Assembly (NCBI RefSeq): GCF_018812025.1
Contig: NC_063045.1
Coordinates: forward strand, 59,448,383 to 59,512,382
From: Megalobrama amblycephala
Taxonomy: Eukaryota > Chordata > Actinopteri > Cypriniformes > Xenocyprididae
Length of the DNA: 64,000 nucleotides
Reading direction: 5' to 3'
Part shown: one piece after another, positions 1 to 45,146 of the stretch
Position numbering within the stretch: position 1 is the first letter of the stretch
Layout of the letters: the number at the start of each line of letters is the position of its first letter
Notes under the pieces: model-generated
What the model was told of the DNA's origin: nothing
What the model saw: only the letters and a program-made list of their open reading frames with translations
The model's database searches: none
Translations under genes and position numbers: made by a program

Positions 1-43
1 GTCACTCTTAGTTTGCGTAAATAAAAAACAAGCTTTGTCATTA

Positions 44-33727
<33,684 letters not shown>

Positions 33728-34500
33728 TATATTCATTTAATATTAAAACAACAAACAAATATCTACATCTTAAAATGAAATGCTCGTCTGGTGACAGCTG
33801 ATGAGAGCTGCGGCTACGGAAAGCCCGAGCGCACATTTGGCAAGGTCATTATTGCGATAGGGAAACGCACTATCAGACGCAGTCTCAGCTTCACGCTTGA
33901 TGGTGGGATTTTCCAAGTAAAATAAAAAAGTTGCATGTGGGATAAAATGTACATTTGGTATCAATGGTATAATGTACAAAAAAAGAAAAAGAAATATATG
34001 ACATCATACAAAAATTAAGTTAGAAAATCGAATATATACAAAAGATGGATCACCGATTCTTTAGCAATATATATATATTCCACTGAATGTTTTCATATTT
34101 AGATTACCAAAACACTGTTGACCATGGCAAATAATGTTTTTAGTACATCTGTTACTGCATTTATATTTTGCAATATTAATATCTCCAATAAATATCACTA
34201 TGAATAAAGGGTTATTGGTCTAAGTTAGGAGGGGAGAATCCAGGGTTTTAATACATCTCTACTTGGGATTGCATCAAAGATCATAGCATAATCTTCTTGA
34301 TTCACGGGAATCTTAAAATTATATATTGAGGAATTCTTCTGATATGATAAAAGTAGGCCTCGTTCATTAAGCTGCTGAATAACAGTAGTCATACCAGGTC
34401 TGATACAATTTTTTAATGATATTTAAAACCCAGTGTCATCAAAAATTTCTGACACCAAATATTTCAGAACACCGGCACATGAATATTCATGAGGTTTGTG
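33728..34500. other. pi4ka upstream region
   Basis: The promoter should lie here. The first 130 bases upstream of the start are richer in CpG than their surroundings (CGCGACG, GAAAGCCCGAGCGC), and no TATA box is evident. Further left it turns AT-rich, with no gene recognised. Confidence 0.45.
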
Positions 34501-34539
34501 TTAAAGAGCCACTGAAAATAGAGTGCACGCTCCTGGAAT

Positions 34540-36720
34540 CACAGAAACTGTTTTCGGTTAATTGCATTTCAGGGGCTGTTTTTACACAACATCGTTTTCA
34601 TCTAAAAATGGAAAACTTTTTTATGCATTTTGACCGTTTGTTTACACGACAGCAGTGTTTTGGGGGGCTGAAAACACAAACTTTTGAAAACAGGATTCAA
34701 TACTGTTATCATCTCCATGTAAACAACAAAAATGTGAATTTGTGAAAATGGCGATGTTATTTGCATGTATATTATGTGTTCAGTCTATAGGCGCATAGTG
34801 TTTCTTTACAAAGTGACATCGCCAACTACTATGGAGTTTCTTTTGTGTCTTTTCAAACAAACATATTGTGTTTGAGAGTAAAACTAATTATTTTGTAATT
34901 AAAAAATATATATATTGCAAAAAAAGTCGTCTTAAGGCTCAAAAATAAAGAAGTTGATAACAGAATTATTTGCAGTGCGTGTAAATCTTTGAAAACCTTT
35001 ATTTTTCCTTGTGCACTTCGAGAACTTTTCATCCCAAACCCACACATTTTGCTCTCTTTTCTGCTGTCTTTTTTGCGGGTCAAAATATTTTGCTTGCGAG
35101 GTGAATAGGTTTGCAAGCTGAAAAGTTTTGCAAGTTGAAAAGTTTTGCGAATTGAAAAGTTTTGTTTGCACGTGAAGCTGTAGCTCAGTGGGCGGTCTCT
35201 ACCAACCAGGATGAAAGGCATTTTTCTATTGGTCACCCTCGATTGAAGTGACAAGTTGGCCACGCCCACTACGGTTTCCAGCCTCTGCTGCTGCCACCGA
35301 GAAGATAAGAGAAGCGAGAATGGCGAGCAACAGGTCGTTTACTGGGTAAGATAACTAATATCATAAACGCAGTGACAAGTGAACTGAATGATTCTCTCTT
35401 CTTATGCTGCCGTTGACTAGATTTTATTAACGTTAGCCAACACTAGCAGCCAGAGCCACCATTAGTAACGTTTGCCGTGTGGTCGATGTCCAATGTTGCT
35501 AGCTGAGCTGACATTCATAATCACATTTGGATTTTCTCAGCGTAAAGGTTGAGAGGCACTATTTTCGATGTTCGTAGAGTTGGGCCTAGGTTCTGGGGTA
35601 AAAATATCCGCTTGTTAACTCGTGACGTAAGGAACGCCGTTTCTGGGTCCAAGCCCCGGCTAGTTTGACTTGAGAATGCCATCTCCGCGGCCGTTTATGA
35701 GCGCTATTTATTCATAATAAACATTTATCATTTTAAAGTTACACGTTTAAAATACTTACAGTCTATACAACAGTCTCCATGGTCACAGCGTCACAGACAT
35801 TAATATTTTAACGATTTATAAAAGATGAATCACTGTCTGGCAATCTGGGATTTTGGTATGGAGATAAAGGTTATGATTATAATTTTTTTTTTTGTAGTAT
35901 TACACCACATTATGTCAACCTTTACTACAGACTGGTCTAGCCAACGTTAAGTATTTAAATGGGACAGCATAAGAAGAGAGAATCATTCAGTTCACTTGTC
36001 ACTGCGTTTATGATATTAAATTAGTTATCTTACCCAGTAAACGACCTGTTGCTCGCCATTCTCGCTTCTCTTATCTTCTCGGTGGCAGCAGCAGAGGCTG
36101 GAAACTGTAGTGGGCGTGGCCAACTTGTCACTTCAATCGAGGGTGACCAATAGAAAAATGCCTTTCATCCTGGTTGGTAGAGACCGCCCACTGAGCTACA
36201 GCTTCACGTGCAAACAAAACTTTTCAATTCGCAAAACTTTTCAACTTGCAAAACTTTTCAGCTTGCAAACCTATTCACCTCGCAAGCAAAATATTTTGAC
36301 CCGCAAAAAAGACAGCAGAAAAGAGAGCAAAATGTGTGGGTTTGGGATGAAAAGTTCTCGAAGTGCACAAGGAAAAATAAAGGTTTTCAAAGATTTACAC
36401 GCACTGCAAATAATTCTGTTATCAACTTCTTTATTTTTGAGCCTTAAGAAGACTTTTTTTGCAATATATATATTTTTTAATTACAAAATAATTAGTTTTA
36501 CTCTCAAACACAATATGTTTGTTTGAGTAAAAAAGACACAAAAGAAACTCCATAAACTACTGGCCTGGTAGCAGAATACAGCAATGTTAGTCATTTTTGT
36601 GGATCTGTGTGAAGGGGGATCATTTTGACAATGTTGTCATTTGTACGTGAAGAGTACAAAGGAAAAAAGTTTCTAAGTACATTGTTGTTGTGTAAACTTA
36701 CCCTCAATGTCGAATAAAGT
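34540..36720. mobile_element. Older DNA element interrupted by the fold-back element
   Basis: ACACAACATCGTTTTCATCT and TTTTGACCGTTTGTTTACAC on the left, and GTTGTCATTTGTACGTGAAG on the right, are phrases I associate with one fish repeat. Removing 34831-36554 rejoins the two sides across a single AACTACT. Outer limits are approximate. Confidence 0.5.
34831..36554. mobile_element. Fold-back DNA element with about 580-bp inverted arms
   Basis: The left arm, 34831-35409, and right arm, 35965-36554, are near-identical inverted copies around a spacer of about 555 bp. Tips are ATGGAGTTTCTTTTGTGTC and the inverse. AACTACT flanks both sides (34824-34830 and 36555-36561), a target duplication of 7 bp, or 8 with one mismatch, the size used by hAT-type elements. 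No transposase was found. A 138-residue open frame is mirrored in both arms with one residue changed, which reflects arm identity and not a gene. Confidence 0.9.
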
Positions 36721-36873
36721 TAAGCCTTTAAATAGAAAAAAACTGTATATATGCTCAGTAGTTTTTTTTATGCTCAGCCATTGATTTGTTCCAAGTAAAT
36801 AAGCCAACAGCAATTATGTTTGCTTGGTTATAATTGTAGGCTACATTTAAAATAGTGTCACTTTGATAACTTG

Positions 36874-37145
36874 TCAAGTCAAGTCAAGTCAAATTTATTT
36901 ATATAGCGTTTTTACAATTGGTAATTGTTTCAAAGCAGCTTTACATATTAGAAGCACAGAAAAAAGGGAAGTGGTTAAAAATAAGCTGTACAAACAAGCT
37001 TGGTAATATGTAACATATACAAGATGGTGCTACATTAAGCCAATGTCGGCTGACTCCCAGGGGTGGAAAAAACCCCCTAGGAGAAAAACCCAGCGTGCTA
37101 ACACTGGGAAAAAAGTCCTAGGAGGGAAAAAACCCCTTGGAAGAT
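36874..37145 (-). mobile_element. LINE 3' end fragment (L2/CR1-like)
   Basis: Repeated GTCAA units followed by ATTTATTTATATAGCG and TTTCAAAGCAGCTTTACAT form the inverted 3' tail seen again at 45690-45780. The GGGAAAAAAGTCCTAGGAGG blocks belong to the 3' untranslated part. No coding part remains. Confidence 0.75.
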
Positions 37146-37972
37146 ATATATAATATATGTAAATATGGAGATCAAAAATGAATCTATCTTGTATGAATCT
37201 ATCTGTGGTGGCACAAGTTTCAGTTGTTTAAGTTTCATGCTGTCATTTCCTTTAAACAGCCATGTGGTTAAGCATCTATAACAAGAGCACAGGCGTGTGC
37301 TGTACAGAAGTTGGTTTTATGGTCAAATTTGACAGTAAAATAACCTCATACCCTGAACGCCTATAGACTGTCATGTGTTGCCTGTTTAAATTGTGTAAAA
37401 TTGCATTGTAAAGGGGCTTCTGGAGGTAAATTAATTATCTACAGTCTTCTGTAATTCACCTCCAGATCTTGTGAAGCTCTTTTACAATTCGTTGGGAGAA
37501 CCAAATAAGAGAAACCAGAGGGTTCATTCTTGGTACCTCGCTTAATACATCTGAGATCATTTGATAGACGCCAGATCTTCTAATGATGATAACTGAACTC
37601 TGGATAATTTGGTTCTTCAAACGAATTGGCAGATTGGATTAAAATATCTGGATTAACAGATGTAACAACATAAAAGTTGTAATAGATAAATGAAATATGC
37701 ACCTTTTTTCATGTGTGTGAGACTCCAGTAAAATTATTAGCTAATTACTTCCTTACAAATAAATCCCTCAACGAGAAAACCTGGCTGTGTCTATACTGTG
37801 ATAGAATACACAACATTATAATATTATTTGCTAATTTATTTTAAATCATTATTTATTGTCTAGTGTCTATTTACAATTAGCGTCCCTTGTTGGCAAACGC
37901 TATTTACATTTGCTCAAAAAAGACATGTGGAATTCAACGTCTTCAGTGGCACAACAGTAGCAAGTAAGGCTT
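37146..37972. other. Intergenic stretch, no gene
   Basis: No family recognised. A short hairpin is possible between TCTGGAGGTAAATTAA near 37420 and the inverse GAATTCACCTCCAGA-like phrase near 37455. Confidence 0.4.
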
Positions 37973-38215
37973 TGTCACTTTTAGAGTATTTTTTTGATCA
38001 GTTTTCATGCTTATTTTCTGTCTTCTGTCAGTTTTCTAGTTTGTTAATTGTTTCAGTTCTCCTTGTGTGCCTGGCTGTTTGTCTCCTTGTTTACTGATTA
38101 ATTAGTGTCTTCAGTTCAGGTGTACTGTAAAAAAATATTCCGTAGTTTTTACAATATAATTTTGGCAGCTGTGGTTGCCAGAATAATTTTGTAAAAAATA
38201 CAGAAAAACTGTAAA

Positions 38216-38599
38216 CTACGGAAGAGGATTAGGGCCAAGCAATAATAATAAAAAAATAAAACCATCTCGAGATTAAAGTTGTTAAATTTCGAGAAAAAAC
38301 ACGTTAAATTTCGAGAAAAAGTCGAGATAAAATGTTGAGAATAAAGTCATTAAATTATGAGAAAAAAGTTGTTAAATTACGAGAACAAATTTGTTAAATT
38401 ACGAATTTGTTCTCATAATTTAAAGACTTTTTTCTCGTAATTTAATGACTTTATTCTCATAATTTAATGACTTTATTCTCAACATTTTATCTCGACTTTT
38501 TTCTCGAAATTTAACGAGTTTTTTCTCGAAATTTAACAACTTTAATCTCGAGATGGTTTTATTTTTTTATTACTGCTTGGCCCTAATCCTCTTCCGTAG
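38216..38599. mobile_element. Perfect-palindrome MITE with CTACGGAAGAGG ends
   Basis: The arms 38216-38400 and about 38405-38599 are inverted copies with tips CTACGGAAGAGGATTAGGGC. They are built from repeats of TTAAATTTCGAGAAAAA. TAAA on both sides may be the target duplication. Confidence 0.88.
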
Positions 38600-38742
38600 T
38601 AAACACATTTACAGAACAAACTGTAAATTTTACAGTATAAAACTATAATTTAAGAAAATCTGAATGTAAACCAATAAATTCAGCAATGCACACTACTACT
38701 AAAATCTGTTTTGTACCTTTAACATATACTGACAACCACCAT

Positions 38743-39185
38743 TGTGACGATCACCATCAGTTCCTGTCAGTTCCCGGACTACATTTCCCACAATCCTCCA
38801 TGTTCACTCTACACCAATCACTTGTTGCCACATACAGCTTAGCACACTACCTGGACTATAAAAGACTCGCACACACACTACCTGTTTGCAAAGTCTTGTT
38901 TACCCTGTGTTACATTACTGAGCGTTTATATCCTGTCTGATTGTCTGTTACCATTCCTGCCTGTTACTCGTTATCGACCCGTCGCTGCCTGCCTTTGACC
39001 CCTTGCCTTGTCTGCTGTTCTGTGAACGATATCTGCCTGTCCTCACCATTGCCTGTATCCTGACTACGATCCTGCCTGTCCCTTGCTGTTCCTGTTTGTT
39101 CCCGTTTGACCCTGCCTGTACGACCACCCTCACTTTTAATAAAAGCTTTGCAATTGGATCCCTGCCTGAGTCCTGCTTCGTTACA
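38743..39185 (+). mobile_element. Solo LTR, family B type
   Basis: 443 bp from TGTGACGATCACC to CTTCGTTACA, matching the LTRs of element B (56688-57157 and 61417-61885) in blocks such as CCACATACAGC, GAGCGTTTATATCCTGTCTG and CTGCCTGTCCCTTGCTGTTC. ACCAT flanks it exactly (38738-38742 and 39186-39190). Confidence 0.92.
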
Positions 39186-39906
39186 ACCATAATAATGCAG
39201 GTGTTAATAGAGAAAGCCACATGAAGAATCAGAGTTCATCACAAATAGCTTTTCCATGAGCTAAAGTATATATTAATATAAAGAAGGTGCAAAGAGTCAT
39301 TCACGCAAACGCAAAACACCATCATGGTAACCCACAATACTTAAATAATGCAATAAACTTTCATTACACAACAGAAGATGTAACATAAAACCCTAATGTA
39401 CGCAACTGATAACAAAAACTATTAAGAAACATGATTATTTAAACAAAATACTTTCAAATGTGGAGTGTCACACAGGGAATTGTGGGAATATCAGTTTACA
39501 GATTTTGACTGTAAATTATACATTGATTTTGTCTTTTTTACTTATAAAAATGTACAGCACTTTACTGTGAAAAATGCATAAATGTCTGGTAAGAGCTTTT
39601 ACAGGTTTTCCCTGTATGTAATACGGGAACTTACTGTTAACCTATTTACATTTTTTTTTTTTTTTTTTTACAATATTTTACTGTTAAAATCACATTCATT
39701 TTTTACAGTGTGTATTGTTAATCAAGTCTCGTTAACTCCTCTGTTTGCTGTGTATTTAAGCCTTGACTTTCAGTCTGTACGTGGTGTTTGTAGTTTAATT
39801 TCCTGTTGATTTTCTCTGTTCCTTGTTCAGATTACTCCATTAAAAGTTCTTGAAGATATCTTCTTCATTGTGTGTTTCAATACTCCAACCCCAGTGCGAC
39901 AGGCTT

Positions 39907-40610
39907 GCAGTCCTGGCATTTAATGCGACTGACGCGGGTTCAAATCCACCTTTTGCTGAGCTTGCATTTACTTTGAATAAAAATGGAAATGTTCTAAAAG
40001 TAGAAATAAACTGTGAACGAGTGTTTACTAATATTAAAAGTGTTTATTGGATTGGGTTAGGGGAAGGTGTAGGGAAGGTTTTTATTCTCCCAATAAGGCA
40101 GCATCCATTTAATAATTTTAATAAATATAATAATTTACACTCTATGATATTGCATCTTGTTAATGTACAAAAATATTGAGGTGCAAATAGTATGTGCCGA
40201 TATAAAGTATAGATAGCATCTAATTGCAAAGAACTGATACTTTTATATGGTGTAAATAGAATCTATAGCTATTTTCACCTATAGTGTAAACAGCATATCG
40301 CTAAAAAAAATGCTGCTATTGTCACTCAGTCACTGCCTTATTATTGTCCCTGGTTCACATTTGTAAGAAAGTAGCAGTGGCTTGGGACAGCTTTAAAAGA
40401 TGCAATCTAATCCTGTTTACATGAAATAAGCCTGCTCCAGAGCAGGTTTGAACTTATGGACCTGTTGCTTTGACAGAAAGTCCAGGATGAGTGTCGAAGA
40501 ACCAAACAATCCAAGATCATGCCAAATCGTCATCAATCAAATCCAGCTGAGTTAGCAACATACAAAGTTCTTGGTACGTTGCTAACTCAGCTGGATTTGA
40601 TAAAGTGATA
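39907..40610. repeat. Duplicated upstream segment, copy 1
   Basis: Matches 53956-54690 in order, beginning GCAGTCCTGGCATTTAATGC and including AGAAATAAACTGTGAACGA and CCAAACAATCCAAGATCATG. No gene. A small hairpin lies at 40546-40600. Confidence 0.8.
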
Positions 40611-40649
40611 TTTGCCAAATTACTTGTCTGGTCCGCATAATACAGAAAA

Positions 40650-43070
40650 ATTTGTTGTGTCCGCGTTTCTATGCGAACTGGAATAATTTTGATAACGTTT
40701 TATCTACACATAGGGAAAGGAAAGGGAACTGGGCCTTTGCAGGGGATAGTTTAGATGAAATGTCATGTCTAGATGCAGGTCCTTCATTTCTTCTGGATAC
40801 GGCCTGGATCTGGCAGGCTACGGCAAACCTCGGGATAAACAGAGAGAAACTAATATTAGCGTAGACGCCATTCTTCTTATGATATTTCGTGTACATCAGG
40901 TGTTATGGGAAGTGTTACTGGTTCTGGCTGGCCTAATCTATACAGCCTCACAATTTACATGATTTAAATTATAGAAGTAGATAATGGTTTATGTGTATGC
41001 AAGTTTAAACAGATGTGGTTTTAGGCTTCAACTGACAGAGCGTGTCTGCTTCCCGAACAGTGATAGGAAGACCAAGCTTCTGCACACATACACACTCAAA
41101 CCTATAGACTAAACATGTAAATGAACGGCAAGAACGCATTAAAGGTATTCAGTTTTCAGTCGGAAAGGTGTCATTTAAGCAGCCACTAAAGTAATTAACT
41201 TTAGCTCAATAAGAATTTGAAGCTGCTTTGAAACAATATGTATTGTGAAAAGCGCTATATAAATGAAGATGACTTGACTTGACATTCTCATTCATGTGTA
41301 TGTGACTTTCAGCACATCGCATGTTGAACTTACTAGAGTCAAAGGGCAACATCCTGTTATTGTCTGTCTGTATTAAACTGAGCATCAACTAAACAGCAAT
41401 CTGGGGTCTGTTCTTCTAGGATACACGAGGATACGTACCGAAAATGTTGTTATTAAACCTCTTATTAAAAAAACACAACTTGATCCTAGAGAATTAGTCA
41501 ATTACAGGCCGATCTCAAATCTCACTTTTCTGTCAAAAATACTAGAAAAGGCAGTTTCATCACAACTATGTTCCTTTTTAGAAAGAAATAGTATCTTGAG
41601 ATAGATTACTGTAATAGTTCTGGCTGACCTAATCTATACAGCCTAACAATTTACATGATTTAAATTATAGAAGTAGATAATGGTTTATGTGTATGCAAGT
41701 TTAAACAGATGTGGTTTTAGACTTCAACTGACAGAGTGTGTCTGCTTCCAGAACAGTGATAGGAAGATTGTTCCAGAGTTTAAGTGCTAACAGAAAAAAG
41801 GAACATAATTTTCGAGTCTGTTCAAAAGAATATTGTGATCAATAGTGTCAAATGCAGCACTGAGATCCAGTAACACTAATAGAGAGATACAACCACAATC
41901 TGATGATAAGAGCAAATCATTAGTAACTCTAATGAGAGCAGTCTCAGTACTATGGTATGGTCTAAATCCTGACTGGAAATCCTAACAGATGCTATTTCTT
42001 TCTAAAAAGAACATAGTTGTGATGAAACTGCCTTTTCTAGTATTTTTGACAGAAAAGTGAGATTTGAAATTGGCCTGTAATTGACTAATTCTCTAGGATC
42101 AAGTTGTGGTTTTTTAATAAGAGGTTGCAGCCAGCTTAAAAGTTTTTGGTACGTATCCTAATGACAAAGATGAATTAACAATATTAAGAAGAGGATCTAT
42201 GACCTCTGGAAGCATCTCTTTCAATAGCTTAGTCGGTATAGGGTCTAACATACATGTTGTTGATTTTGATGATTTAACAAGACAATTCTTCCTCTCCTAT
42301 AGCAATGAATGAATTTAATTTTTCCTCAGGGACACTACAATGCACTGTCTGACATGATACTGTAGTAGATGGTTGCATGGTTATAATTTTCTCTCTAATA
42401 TTGTCAAGATTGCAAGTAAAGAAGTTTTCTCTATTTCTCTTAAATTTAGCCACTGTAAATACCTAAAAATGCGAAAAACTGATGTAGGTGAGTAGCCTGT
42501 ATCAGGTGTTATGGGAAGTGTTCCCGGCTCCGGCTGACCTAATCTATGCAGCCTAACAATTTACACGATTTGAATTATAGAAGTAGATAATGGTTTATGT
42601 GTATGCAAATTTAAACAGATGTGGTTTTAGTCTAGACTTAAACTGCCAGAGCATGTCTGCTCCCCGAACAGTGATAGGAACATTGTTCCAGAGTTTAGGT
42701 GCTAAATAGGAGAAGGATCTACCGCCTGCAGTTGATTTTGATATTCTAGGTATTATCAGCTGGCCTGAATTCTGAGATCGCTTTAGACGTGAAGGACTCT
42801 GCATTAAGAGCACGCTCAGGTACTGGAGAGCTAAACCATTTAGTGCTTTATAGGTAAGTAGCAAGATTTTAAAATCTATACATTGTTTAATAGGGAGCCA
42901 ATCCAGTGTTGACAGAACCAGGCTAATATGGTCATTCTTCCTAGTTCTAGTAAGAACTCTAGCTGCTGCATTTGGACGAGCTGTAGTTTATTTATCAGGC
43001 GAGCAGAGCAACCACCCAGTAGAGCATTACAGTAATCTAGCCTTGATTTCTAGTTTTTGAATGTAACTGT
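40650..43070. mobile_element. Scrambled LINE fragments, both strands
   Basis: Pieces of the same L2/CR1-like LINE as 45678-48980. A plus-strand 3' tail lies at 41221-41284, and a plus-strand reverse-transcriptase piece at 41440-41605 (ELVNYRPISNLTFLSKILEK). Minus-strand pieces lie at 40660-41055, 41614-41790, 41815-42430 and 42495-43060, the last ending in a SRLKPHLFKFAYT C-terminus. No piece is coding-competent. Confidence 0.82.
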
Positions 43071-43500
43071 GATCAGCTAACTATTTTGTATTATGGCAAT
43101 AAAATCTTCTCTAAGTTCTACTGGACCTACCATATGCACCAGGAGCATAAGAAAATTGATCTTTTGTGCCATGCAGTTGTGATATGTAATATGCAGAGGG
43201 TCACAGAGGGGGGGTGCAGTTAGTTTTACGTTCTGTATTTGCTGATATTCACCTAGAGGGGGTTTGACCACTCGTTTATTTGCTGGTTGGTCTTATTAGC
43301 TGATTTCCAGCATGACAGAACTGGTGGTTCTAGCTGGTCTGTCAGATGATTTTAGTTTCAAAACTCCTCTGTAAAAGCATGATTGAGCCTTTTGCCATTG
43401 TTGGTCCTAGTCTAAGGAATAACCAATTCCAGTTAGAACTGCTTCCTCTTTACCAACTTTGAAGAAAAAACACCTTTTATCAATAGAATTCGACCAGGCA
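43071..43500. repeat. Duplicated upstream segment, copy 1, second part
   Basis: Matches 54765-55175, sharing CTGTGATCAGCTAACT, GCACCAGGAGCATAAGAAAA and CACCTAGAGGGGGTTTGACC. No gene. Confidence 0.75.
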
Positions 43501-43507
43501 TAATTAG

Positions 43508-43551
43508 AGCCCGAACACAGATGGTGTGAGGACCCTATTGGAATTGCTTAG

Positions 43552-43592
<41 letters not shown>

Positions 43593-44594
43593 CCTAAGTG
43601 AATCGCATTTTTGAGGGCCTAAATGTGCTTGAAAACTCATGCATCAGAAGCATCAGAAGTGGTGAAAATGGGTTTCAGAATATGGTGTGGCAAAATGGCT
43701 TGATAGCGCCACCTATAAATTTTCAATGAAGTATAAAATTCAGTACACACATGTTGTTATATGCCCAATATCTACAAAAAAGTCTCTTGGAGCAAAATCT
43801 GAAACCAAATAGGAAGTCAGATATTTTTAATTAACTTTACAAAATTTGTGCAATTTTTGCCCTTTCCAGATGTTGTACTTTAACCAACACCTCCCAGAGC
43901 TTTAATCAGATCAACATCATCATTGGTCAGTCTAATCTAAAGGCCTTTGCGACGTTACATTGCGAAGATCATAACTCTTCACTGAAGCGCGTGTCCGTGG
44001 CGCACTGACAAAATCTGAGGTTTTGCCATGAAAGAGAAAGCTGTTGTAAGTCAGTCAAACAATCTGCTCCGATCTGCCCAAAACTTCACATGTGTGATAA
44101 GAGTCCTGGCTTAAAAAAAAAAACGTCTATATGACAATATTCAGTTAGCCATAGCGCCACCTGCTGGCAACAGGAAATGACATGCTTTGCTAAACAAGTC
44201 AATCCCAGAAACACATTTCAATATGCCACAAACTACCAAAAATGCAAGAAACAAGTTAAATCATGCAACACTTGGCTGAATGCTAATGAATGGGATTAAC
44301 GCCACGAAACAGGAAGTTGTTGTTACTCAGGCATACAGAGTCCGATCTGCTCCAAACTTCACGTTTGATAATAGTCCTGGCCTGAAGACATCTACATGCT
44401 AATATTTAGTCATAGTCAAAGCGCCACCTGCTGGCAACAGGAACTGTGTTGCATCAAAATGACTTATTTAATGACATATTTCTCCTCTATTTATCTGCTT
44501 AAATGAATATCGCCCACTGTTCAGTTTTCCTAAGGCCACCGGGTGGTGGTGAGCCCAGGTATGAGGGCCCTTTCATCGCTGCTTGCAGCTATAA
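43508..44594. repeat. Interspersed repeat with ATT microsatellite
   Basis: Starts AGCCCGAACACAGATGGTGT and ends GGGCCCTTTCATCGCTGCTT, with repeated AGCGCCACCTGCTGGCAACA phrases inside and an ATT repeat at 43555-43592. I know this as a common fish repeat, but no protein or terminal repeat assigns it to a class. Confidence 0.6.
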
Positions 44595-44689
44595 TGTTTG
44601 TTTTGTGTTTTTTTTGTGCTGTATTGTATTGTAGTATCAGGGTTTTGTTGTGCAATACATAATAATTATGTATTGTGCAGCATTTTAGT

Positions 44690-44941
44690 ATAAGGGGCAA
44701 AACTCTAGCTGTGACAATCGGTTTATGCTTAAGCCTTTGACCTGGTCCTTACTCCAATAAAGGAAAACAAGTTAACGTGTTTACATGAACATGATCCACC
44801 CCCTGCAAATTTATACATACTTTTGTCAGTCAAACACTTTAATACACATTTCTGGGTCCATTTGGTGAAATATTATGTTTTTTTTTAAATATATACAGAT
44901 AAACTACTTGCTGACCAGTAAAGGACCTGATTGAGAGCATA
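44690..44941 (+). promoter_or_regulatory. Conserved upstream region of secreted-protein gene copy 1
   Basis: This stretch is about 94% or more alike in both gene copies (second copy about 62157-62406), apart from a few short indels. A TTTATAC phrase near 44810, about 130 bp before the ATG, is kept in both and could be a weak TATA element. Confidence 0.4.
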
Positions 44942-45092
44942 ATGATTTCAACTTTGAAGCTCATGCTGGCTTTGGCCACAGTTTTGGGGGTTGTAGTAAC
45001 CACCGTAAACTCCATCCCCCCTAAGAGTGAGATACACCAATACACAAACCTCACACACACATACACCAAGAGTGAGGAACACTAATATAATG

Positions 45093-45146
<54 letters not shown>

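Larger units (their letters stand above)
38124..39709. mobile_element. DNA element with ACTGTAAAAAA ends inside the family C LTR
   Basis: Inverted tips ACTGTAAAAAA and TTTTTTACAGT interrupt the LTR; comparison with 53610-53950 shows the LTR is continuous without it. It contains two further insertions, at 38216-38599 and 38743-39185. Confidence 0.75.
37973..39901 (+). mobile_element. Solo LTR, family C, split by a later insertion
   Basis: TGTCACTTTTAGAG at the start and CCAGTGCGACA at the end match the LTR at 53610-53950. GGCTT flanks both sides (37968-37972 and 39902-39906), a perfect 5-bp target duplication. The LTR proper is about 343 bp (37973-38123 plus 39710-39901), with a TGTATTTAAG TATA-like motif and ATTAAAAG poly(A)-like signal. 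The rest is the nested insertion. Confidence 0.88.

Noticed and set aside
34853..36526. Two nearly identical 138-residue open frames facing away from each other
   Set aside because: They are the same stretch in the two arms of the fold-back element. Identity comes from the arms, and the protein resembles nothing known.
38686..39224. Short frames on both strands near 39 kb
   Set aside because: They fall inside a solo LTR, whose CTGCCTGTT-type repeats are open by composition.
41430..41610. Independent reverse-transcriptase gene
   Set aside because: It is a short piece of the same LINE, cut at both ends and surrounded by inverted fragments.
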